From NCBI RefSeq assembly GCF_963676685.1, contig NC_092348.1:27565386-27629385 (forward strand): 64,000 nt of DNA, given 5' to 3'. The notes below the pieces were generated by a model. It did no database searches. It had not been told where the DNA came from and worked only from the letters and a program-made list of their open reading frames with translations. A program made the translations under genes and the position numbers. Every line of letters starts with the position of its first letter. Positions within the stretch are counted from its first letter, which is position 1. The stretch is from Mytilus edulis. Its lineage: Eukaryota; Mollusca; Bivalvia; Mytilida; Mytilidae. Shown one piece after another: positions 26,901-38,900 of the stretch.

Positions 26901-29900
26901 AAACAATATCAGCAGAAAAACAAGCTGTGGTAAGTGCCCATTACGATATCATGTATTTAATTCACTGCTTATGGCTGAACATTTGTTGAATATTATCAAT
27001 GTCCATTAATAAAGGAAGTGTGCAACCTCTACATAGTAAGGCAATCAGGCTGTCCAGTTATTCCAAATGTAATTAAAAGGGATATATAATTGATGCAAAA
27101 CACCCTTTCACTTATTTAGCACATAAGGGAAAATATGGCTAGAACATTGACATGTTGGATACTATCTGATGTTATCCTGCTAACATTATAGCTTCATTTA
27201 CACCTTCTATTCTTTTAATGCTTGAATTGTTTTAACAGCATTAGAAACCATTTAAAAAGATTATATTTCTTATTATATATGTCCTTGATTAATTATACCA
27301 TTTTGAGCAAAAATTCACATGTCTATGATTTTGCAATTTATAAGTCCAGGGGTAATGTGCTTCATAGAAAGCTAATTTAAGATTTCCGAAAAAAAAACAG
27401 GGGTTAATTGTTAACTGGTCATCTGCATCTAATATCATTAGTAGATAAAAAGATGAAATGTATATTAAATCTATGACATCAGATAACTTGCTTATATACA
27501 GAGATCTGATGTCATATGCATAAATGTAGGTGTATATAACTCTATGACATCAGATCCCTTGCTTATATACAGGAATCTGATGTCATATGTATATATGTAG
27601 ATGTATATAACTCTATGTCATCAGATCCCTTGCTTATATACAGGAATCTGATGTCATATGTATATATGTAGATGTATATAACTCTATGACATCAGATCCC
27701 TTGCTTATATACAGGAATCTGATGTCATATGTATATATGTAATTGTATATAACTCTATGACATCAGATCCCTTGCTTATATACAGGGATCTGATGTCAAA
27801 TGTATATATGTAGATGTATATAACTCTATGACATCAGATCCCTTGCTTATATACAGGAATCTGATGTCATATGTATAAATGTAATTGTATATGACTTTAT
27901 GACATCAGATTCCTTGCTTATATACAAGGAACTGATGGCATATGTATATATATTGGTGTATATAATTCTATGACATCAGATCCCTTGCTTATATACAGGA
28001 ATCTGAGGTCATATGTATAAATGTAGATGTATATGACTTTATGACATGAGATGACTTGCTTATATATAGGAATCTGATGTCATATGTATATATGTAGGTG
28101 TATATAACTCTATGACATCAGATCCCTTGCTTATATGACAGGAATCTGATGTCATATGTATATATGTAGGTGTATATAACTCTATGACATCAGATCCCTT
28201 GCTTATATACAGGAATCTGATGTCATATGTATATATGTAGGTGTATATAACTCTATGACATGAGATCCCTTGCTTATATACAGGAATCTGATGTCATATG
28301 TATATATGTAGGTGTATATAACTCTATGACATCAGATCCCTTGCTTATATGACAGGAATCTGATGTCATATGTATATATGTAGGTGTATATAACTCTATG
28401 ACATCAGATCCCTTGCTTATATACAGGAATCTGATGTCATATGTATATATGTAGGTGTATATAACTCTATGACATCAGATCCCTTGCTTATATGACAGGA
28501 ATCTGATGTCATATGTATAAATGTAATTGTATATGACTTTATGTCATCAGATTCCTTGCTTATATACAAGGAACTGATGGCATATGTATATATATTGGTG
28601 TATATAATTCTATGACATCAGATCCCTTGCTTATATACAGGAATCTGAGGTCATATGTATAAATGTAGATGTATATGACTTTATGACATGAGATGACTTG
28701 CTTATATATAGGAATCTGATGTCATATGTATATATGTAGGTGTATATAACTCTATGACATCAGATCCCTTGCTTATATGACAGGAATCTGATGTCATATG
28801 TATATATGTAGGTGTATATAACTCTATGACATCAGATCCCTTGCTTATATACAGGAATCTGATGTCATATGTATATATGTAGGTGTATATAACTCTATGA
28901 CATCAGATCCCTTGCTTATATACAGGAATCTGATGTCATATGTATATATGTAGGTGTATATAACTCTATGACATCAGATCCCTTGCTTATATGACAGGAA
29001 TCTGATGTCATATGTATATATGTAGGTGTATATAACTCTATGACATGAGATCCCTTGCTTATATACAGGAATCTGATGTCATATGTATATATGTAGGTGT
29101 ATATAACTCTATGACATCAGATCCCTTGCTTATATGACAGGAATCTGATGTCATATGTATATATGTAGGTGTATATAACTCTATGACATCAGATCCCTTG
29201 CTTATATACAGGAATCTGATGTCATATGTATATATGTAGGTGTATATAACTCTATGACATGAGATCCCTTGCTTATATACAGGAATCTGATGTCATATGT
29301 ATATATGTAGGTGTATATAACTCTATGACATCAGATCCCTTGCTTATATGACAGGAATCTGATGTCATATGTATATATGTAGGTGTATATAACTCTATGA
29401 CATCAGATCCCTTGCTTATATACAGGAATCTGATGTCATATGTATATATGTAGGTGTATATAACTCTATGACATGAGATCCCTTGCTTATATACAGGAAT
29501 CTGATGTCATATGTATATATGTAGGTGTATATAACTCTATGACATCAGATCCCTTGCTTATATACAGGAATCTGATGTCATATGTATATATGTAGGTGTA
29601 TATAACTCTATGACATGAGATCCCTTGCTTATATACAGGAATCTGATGTCATATGTATATATGTAGGTGTATATAACTCTATGACATCAGATCCCTTGCT
29701 TATATGACAGGAATCTGATGTCATATGTATATATGTAGATGTATATAACTCTATGTCATCAGATCCCTTGCTTATATGACAGGAATCTGATGTCATATGT
29801 ATATATGTAGATGTATATAACTCTATGTCATCAGATTCCTTGATAATACACACATGTCTGTTGTTATTTATGTATTATTGTCATTTTGTTTATTTTCTTT

Positions 29901-32900
29901 GGTTAAATCTTCTGACACCATACTCGGACATCTCTTGGACTGAATTTTAATGGGCGTATTGTTATGCGTTTACTTTTCTACATTGGCTAGAGGTATAGGG
30001 GGAGGGTTGAGATCTCACAAACATGTTTAACCCTGCCGCATTTTTGCGCCTGTCCCAAGTCAGGAGCCTCTGGCCTTTGTTAGTCTTGTATTATTTTAAT
30101 TTTAGTTTCTTGTGTACAATTTGGAAATTAGTATGGCGTTCATTATCACTGAACTAGTATATATTTGTTTAGGGGCCAGCTGAAGGACGCCTCCGGGTGC
30201 GAGAATTTCTCACTACATTGAAGACCTGTTGGTGACCTTCTGCTGTTGTTTTTTTCTATGGTCGGGTTGTTGTCTCTTTGGCACATTCCCGATTTTCATT
30301 TTCAATTTTATGTAAAGTATTTTGAAATGATGTGATTTGTATAAAACATCACTTAATTTATTCATTACATGTCTTCATTCTGTCTTTCATTCGTTGGACT
30401 TTATTTCCTCTTTGTATAATGCAGAAGAAATGAAAATACTTATTTTTTGCAGGTTCAAAATCCACAGTCAGCTTCACCAAAGAAGCTATAGAATTAAAGA
30501 AAAAGGCACAGCTTAATGCAGACTGTTCAGGTATTTAATGAAAACATCCATACACACTGGATAACTTCACAAGAATCTGAATTGATTTTGGCTATTCAAT
30601 GCAAATATGAAGTTAGTATGACATGAAGATGTTATGGTATAAAGATGCAATTTGAGGTTAATTTTGATTTTTAAATTGATCATTTTGTACAGTTATTCTG
30701 TGGTTTAAATTTATGTTTCTTCATTTTTAGAGGATTGGTGATAAGTTTTGTTATATTTATTACCTTAATATATAAAAAATGTAAGCTCCAGTACTCAATT
30801 GAGTTTAGTGATAACTATATTGGAGTTTAGAGTACCTAACATTGCTTCTCACCATGACTCTTAGATACAAAGAACAAAAAGAAATGAACAGAAATAATAT
30901 ATATTAAGATATTGTAATTTCTTAATAAACTGTAATGCTGCTTCGAAAATTGTTTTTTTTAAAAAGCCATGTTATAAATTATATTCAGATGTTTGTATGA
31001 CCTTTATGTGAGGGATCTCAGGTAAAAAGCCTAAGCATTTTTTTTATGTTAAGTTATGAAGAATCGTATATATAGTTCTTGCATCTATACAAGAAATTGT
31101 GGAAGTGACTGCACTTGAAAAAGGAGAATTCATAATATCTGACACAATAATTTATTGACTTCAGCTTTAATTTCAACAGATTGAAAGTTTTACATGAATA
31201 GTTATAGTATTTTAGCAGATACAGGATACAGGTATGAATAATCTGCCTAGCTAGGATCTGAAACAGAAGTAATTCTGATTGTATTATTCGTATCATTTGC
31301 ACCTAATTATCTGTTCTTTTAATTTTTGTACAGAATGCTATCCAGGAGGAGGTTTGGTTAATCCTAGAGGAAAGAACTTGTGTTTTGCAAATGCACTGCT
31401 GCAGTGCATGAGGATTGCAGATCTTCATAGAATTCTTCAGTATCACACAGCTTGTACAGGTATTTGTCTTATCTCCTATACATTTCTAGAAACATGATTG
31501 GTTTAAAGCGTCCGTGTGGTGACTGTGTATATTTCATATTAGGTAAGTAGGGTCATTGAGGGCATCATCTAAATGGTTAACTGGATCATCACATATAGAC
31601 AAAAATGTAATGATATGTTGTTACATATTATTAATGTCTTAATAATAGTATATTTTATACCTTTTTTGTAATTTGGGTATTCATTTTTAGTCTTTATCCT
31701 ATTATAACTTAGCATTGATATGATAGCTTTTGCATATGTGTAATGAGCGGAAGTACATGAAGATCAATTATAAAGTTCAACATTTCCTCATCTCAGATTT
31801 CTGAAGGTCCTTGCAAGGACACAAATGAATTCAGTTTTATGGGATTTTATTATATCTATATTTTTAAACATGAAACCAGAAGAAATTCCTTTTAATAGTT
31901 GTAAGATGTGGAATGATGTCTTAAGGTTTTTTTTAAATTTTGTTTCTACTTTTTTGTAGATGAAGACAGCTGTTTCACATGCAGCTTGAAAAATTTTATG
32001 ACAGAAGGTTCCATAACTGCAGAGCCTGTATGCAGGAAAATGACAAGTATGTGATAAGAATACACTTAACTGCATCAAATAGGAATATCTATAAAAATAT
32101 TTCGCAAAAATGACCATTGACATTTTTAAATTTTGCAGAAATGGGTAAAAAATCAGGCGCTAAAATGGGTTATACTTTAGCGCTGAAACGTCTGATATTT
32201 TTCGCTTAAATATCCTATCAATGCGTTTAAATGTCCTCTGCCGTCTCTGGGACAGTCTTGTCAAATGAAAAGGGCAACATTTAAGTTTATCCACCAATAA
32301 ATAATTTTGCAATGTTATTATCTATGTAAATTGGGTGAGGTAGAAGATGTTAATCACTTTATACTTAATGTAGTGTGAAAAGTATTCTTACTACAGAATA
32401 AGCTTAAAATTGTTATTTCTAAAAATACAACGTATACAAGATTGAAGCATGTTGTAATTTCAGCAATATTATAAATGTTTAGATAACAGAAATTTCTATC
32501 CAATACCTCTAGCCAATGCAGAATAAACAAACACAAAGCAAATTACACACAGTTAAACTCAGCTTACATAAAAAAATAAGGATTGCGATGTCATATATTA
32601 TTTTATCATTCTGTATTCATTGCAATAAAGTACTGATATATAAGCCTTTATCTATTATTGTAGTTGTGTTTATGCTAATAAAAGATTTGTATTTGTAATC
32701 TTAGAATGAACCTTTTCATTAGGCATGCAATGAATTTTACAAATTTTGAAACAGGCATTTGGAGTTCTTATAAAGTTGGTCAACAACAAGATTCGCACGA
32801 GCTGCTGCATATAATGATGCAAGAGATCGAGGAGAAATGCTTTGGGTATATTTATTAAATATTTATTACCTTATTGTTGTTACACGTTTCTCACAGAAAG

Positions 32901-35900
32901 CGATAACTCTCTTTTCACCCTCCAAAGAGTGGGATTTATAAATGTGATATGAAAAATTAGCTTATAAGATTAGTAAGTTCCATTAATAGTGACAATATAT
33001 AAATGTTACAAGTTAAAAAAAAAATGAAAACAGAAGTGTGTGAACCATTATAAGGAGTAGAAATGAAAAAATGCTGTTCTTCTGAAACTGCAGTTCAGAA
33101 AGGAGACTACAGAATATCTTCTAGGAGAGTTTAAATTAAAGAGAATTTTAATGATGATATGTACGAATGGAATAAAAGAACATTTTTGACAAATATTTCT
33201 TATTTCTTCATCAACAGGACTGCTGGTTAACAATTATAGCTGAATTGAGCAGGAATATTTAAATTTCTAATAAATAAACAACGATTTATTCTTTACAGGT
33301 CAGACAATACTTTATATAATGAAGAAAAAAGATTGTTTTATGGACAGGAGAAGAGCGTGTGTAAGTCATCAATTATTAACATAATGCATTTGCAGATTGG
33401 GCTGTAATCAAGGTGTATAATGCATTTTTCTAAAAAATGAAATAAGGATGTGTTCTTAGGACCCTTTTAGGCCAGGAGAAGATGAATATTTTTAAATAAG
33501 AGTCATGTCAATTTATTTTAACAGTAATTGGTGGTTTTGTGAAAAGTTTTTATTGAATTATTTCATTTAAATACTAGTATTATCATTATTTTCTGAGGAT
33601 TAAAATTTACAGTTTAAGGAGGTCAGAGTTGAAATTTTTGCTGGAACAAAACGACACAGTTTGCATATTAATTTTCACACACAAATTGTTACACGTGGGT
33701 CTCATTTGCGTCTAAGCATGACGCATGATTGCCGATTTTTTTGTCAATGTGACACGTGAAAGTCAAATTATTGTGTCGTGATAACAGGATATGAGGTCTA
33801 GCGGGACCTGGGAAATGACAAAAAAATGAAAATTGCTTACGTACATAGTGTAAGCGGAATAAGGGAATCTGACTAAACAGTAAGCGGGATCCGGGATCAG
33901 AACCCCTAAATGAGACCCCCTTACAAGCCAGATGGAATAAAACACTTTCAATGACTACCACAATAAAAAAAATTAAGAAAGGAATTTGTTTTCCTTTCTT
34001 TAAAAATATAGGGTTCTGAATAGGTGTGTAATCACAAAGTATTCAAGCTGTGTGATAATTGACAAAATACACAATGAAATACTTATCTATGTTAAGGATT
34101 ATGTACCCTTGTGTTGATTCAATGCTTAACATATTGAAATTTATAGGAAATCCACAGCCTTTCCCCTTGTACTCTCATATTTGGCAATTCAATGCTTGAT
34201 AGATAGAGGATTATTGCATGCAGTGCTAGCAATGATTTTCTTAAAACAAGTTTATAAATTGATAAATTGGTTAAAACAAATATATAATATGGACCAATTC
34301 AAGTACACCTTTTAGGCTGTGCTCGACTTTGGTGACTCAGCACGAGGTATTTTGAAATATAAAGGTTATTTAGGACTTTTTGTAAACAATAAATGCTAGC
34401 TGATCATAGAAAAAACAAGTAAGTAATCTATGTCTAAAACTTTATAACAAAAATCTCTGTACTTGAAAAGTCTGTGGATTTTCTAAAAAAATCTTTATTT
34501 TTTTTTCACTAAATTCTCTTTTTCTAATAAATGCAATTAAACTATAAATAATAATGCTTTGCACAAAGTTTCCTCATGATATATTTACAAAATGGCCTAT
34601 CTCTTTTATTCAGTGTATTTGCTGTTTTAAAACTATTGCAGTTTAAAAATTTTGTAATTGACAGGCCACCGAAGGGCTTATAAACCTCAAAACAGTGAAA
34701 CAAATTTAGTCAATATTGCTTGAACAAAATAAATTGTTAATAATATTTGCTTCATTTCAGTGATTTGTAACAGTTGCCAAGCTGTATCGTCAACAAAAGC
34801 TGCATTTTCCTCATTTAGCTTGCCCATTGAAAAGGTAAGATAATAGAAACAAAGCAAACAATGGATCAGTGAATTTTATGCACAGCTATATATTTAATGC
34901 CAATAATAATCAATTTGTGCTATTCATCATTATAAATGAACTGATTTATGTTTAATGTTTTGAATAGAAATATCCAATTTATGTTACGTATTGTAATGTA
35001 CTTTAACAAAAATATTCTTTGTGAATAGCTTTAAATAAATTGAAGAACCTAAGACTTATATTGGTAATATTTTTCAGTTTTTGTGTTGTCTTGACTGTAA
35101 TTGTTACTGACTCTTTCATGCTTTCAGATTATTCAAACATTCTGACCATATTCAAACTTGATTTATGAAACCAACCTGTTCACCTGGTTAGATAAACTCC
35201 ATTAGAAAACCACAGCCAAGTTGATAATATAAAGCAGACTTATAATCAATTGATACTTTAATAATCCCATCTTCTTCGATATTATTAAAATGTATTTAAG
35301 AATGTCTTATAAGTATACTTTATTTTATCACATTTCACTTTAACTTTAACTTTTAAGACTTGGCTGTAGTTTTTCTGAAGCAGTTTGTTAAAATTTCATA
35401 CAAAAATGAAATTGCAATTGGTCAGAACTTTCAATAAAATGCAACAGGTGTGGAGCATTACTGACTGTCAAATCACAGTACTTTTTTCATACCTTCAAAG
35501 CAAGTTGTGTCTGACAGTTAAACCCAATTTACTAATACAGTGAGAAATAATTAACAATGTTTATGAAACAAAAATGATATAAATGAATGAAGGAGATTTT
35601 TTTTTTCAATTTAAATGTAGCATCAGAATATTGCTGAAGCCATTGGAGGCTATTTTAAAAGTGAACAAGTGGAAAGGAAATGTGATTTGTAAGTAAAATG
35701 TAACCAAATAACATCAAAATAATAATGAAGGAACTCATGTTTGGCAAATAGACTGAAATAGAAAGTGTGCAAGTCTTTTATTGCAAAGCAAATGAATGTT
35801 TTCCACAGAGTTATCTCCTCTTGCACTGTGGGTCTTTATCATTTCAATATCTTCTAAGAGAAATCTAATCAATCATTGATTACTTTACCTGAATAAAATA

Positions 35901-38900
35901 GAAAATCTGCTTTAATAGTTGATGAAAGTACATGTATTTACTCACACAACTGTATGTGATGTTGTTTTTATTAAATATCAATAACATATTTTCAAACTGC
36001 ACAATGCAAACATTTCATTTAAAAGTTCATTTCTGACAATTTCTCCCTGAAGTTCATATTGAATTCTATTCTTTTTTATATATTATATTTAGGCCTTCTT
36101 TACCAACCACAAAAAAATAAAAGAAAAAGTTTCTGAAAGAGGTATTTTGCAAGAAATCACATTTTAATGATGAAATCAATGTTATATGTATCATAAGTAT
36201 AAATTTCTGAATCAAGTTCATAGGTGGAAATCTGGATAACATATCTTTCTAGAGTATAAAATTTCTATGTGAGACATATACCGTTATTAGATTAACACTT
36301 AGAATATGTCAGTATTACAAAAATTTAACATGAAAATGTTGAATTCCTACGAAAGTTACTGTATATTAATGTTTTAGTTTTGATGACTAACAGGAATAAT
36401 ATTACCAAATATGTATTGTGGAAAAAATTTACCTTAGGAATGTTTTGTTTGATGCAAACAAAAATTACAGCATCTTAAGTCACCTTGAGGCTTGAAAGGG
36501 GTTGTCAATCTTTAACTAGAATTTTCAATTATAAAAAAAGAAAATATTTTTATTTGTTTGTAGCTGTAAAACAACAGCAACTGCCACAAAGAAAATTACC
36601 TTGGAGGAAATCCCTAAGAATATTGTGATTCAGTTACAAAGGTACTTAAATTTTCTAAATATTATGTAACAGTTTCAAAAGAAATAATATATATGGTTGG
36701 ACAAGATTAATTACTTGAGATGTTATTGTCAGAAAAGTTGTCACGAGTTATTAATTTGATTATGTGTAAAACATGACAAATACACCTTGATGTTAAAAAT
36801 TACTGGTAGGAATAGTGAGAAAAATTTCTACTAGATAATGTATTCAAATTCCACCTTATAAAGTGGGTTCAGATAGTGAAAGTTTGAAATGTAAGGAGTG
36901 ATACGATTATGGTTGATACAGAGATTAATCAATACCAGAAATATGCTATTTTACTGAGCAAACAGTAAATGTGATATCTCTGTGGTAGATAAATCATAGG
37001 TTCAACTGAGACAAAAGTGAACAATTGTTTCATTATAGGACTTTTTATCCTCCAATTTCGAAGTATTTGCTGAAGATTCTTTTAAAACTATAAATTATGA
37101 TATGGTTGTTGTCCTTATTTTCTTCCTGACATAAAGAAGAATTGTTTTTATTCCACTGTTGAAAGTTTTGTCAATATTTGATTGGTTGAGACTATTCCAC
37201 GTGTCATTGAACAAATCTTCCAATTCCACTCAAAATAGCATATTCCACTCTGGAATGTCGGGATAACATCATGCGATGTTACATGCGGTTAATGTGCATA
37301 ACATTTTGAACTTCTTTTTTTAAATAGCAAAAGCAAAAATCATTATTGTGTTCAAATCTTTTAATGATGTTAAAGCAAAATGACTAAATTTAAATAATCA
37401 AGTTTTGATTTGTACTGTTTATCTATGTGCATATGATGTTCAAACTAATATTTTATGTTCAGGAAGTAAACATAGCATATTCCGCAAAACTTAATCTAGC
37501 AAACTTTACTAGTTTGGATATTAGCTAAAAGAATGAATATTTTCCATTAGTTGGAACAATGATTATATTGTCATTGTTTTTATTACTGAAAACAATTTCA
37601 CTTTTTTCCATCATTATTCTGAACAGGTTTGGAAGTACCAGAAGAAAAGTAATGAAGAAAATAGATATTCATTTAGAAATTTATTTGAGGAAATATGTAG
37701 AAGAAAACAAGGTATGTAAATGTCTTACAATATTGTGTAATTTTGTGCTGGCCTTAGAAAGTTAGCTTTTAATATAGTTAGATAGAAAGTTTATCAACGT
37801 CTCACCATTAATATACACAATACAATATTTACATATAACATAAAAACACGATTATATATATAAAACTATATACATGTACTTATTCAAATTTCTAAAACAA
37901 ATAGTATAGCAACTCTTTTCACAAAATTATATGACTATGAAGTTGAAAATAAGTTATACTGAAATGTGTATGCATGACCTGTAAGAATTTTTACTTTTAA
38001 GATATGTTCTATAAGGATGTTCACTACTCTGTTTCAAAATAACAAGCTTTTTAAATAGCTTACTTATAAGTTGTTAGTATAGTGTAAGAAACACACAAAA
38101 AAGCTGAGAAAAATGAAAGGGTTTTCAAGATATTGGCAAATGAAAATATAGAGGAAAATAATTCTCTCTGGATTGTTCATCCATTTAACATGATGATGGT
38201 GCCTTTTTTCTTTTAAAAGTGATGAGAAAATAACAAGGATTTAATAAAATTATCAAATATTTCATTTTAAACTATATGTAATGAAAATATGAAAAGAAAA
38301 GTAGGGATAAGTGGGCAATGCCACTACAGTGATATAACCTGAGGATTCTGAGTATATGACAAAAACGAAAAAAACAAAAGGAGCAAACGTACATTCTCAA
38401 AGAGCACAGATTTATCAAATCAAACTGTTAATCATCCACCCAAAAAAAAGCTGACAGAAAATAATCACATTTTGGATTTTTTTAATTTCTAACTTTGATA
38501 AGATAAGTTTAATTTGAATTTGTCAGGATAATTCCTCTTATAGCGAACCCTATGATAGTTTTCCATAGATTCACCTGCAAGTTACCTGTCGATTTAAACT
38601 TTTGGCAGTTCTATTGTCCCATCTAACAAATACAACAGGTATTGTTCTCTGTATAGTTTATTCACCAGGACCTTTAAATTTCTTCTAGGAGAAATATATC
38701 ACTCATTGATTAATATACCTGAACAAAAAATTGAACTGTCAATGATGAAAAAATACTTATACCAATACTAAGAAAGGACTCACAAAACTGCATGTGGTGT
38801 TGTATTTATTCAATACCAAAAACTTGTTTTTAATGTGTTCAATATTAATAATGATTTAAAAATTAAAAGTTGATTTCTGATCAAATATTCAATAAATATT

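Noticed and set aside
29629..29853. Open frame with a repeated YIHMTSDSC peptide, and similar frames at 23009-23209 and 44961-45161
   Set aside because: They are reading-frame by-products of 71-base satellite units whose length is not a multiple of three; no gene support.
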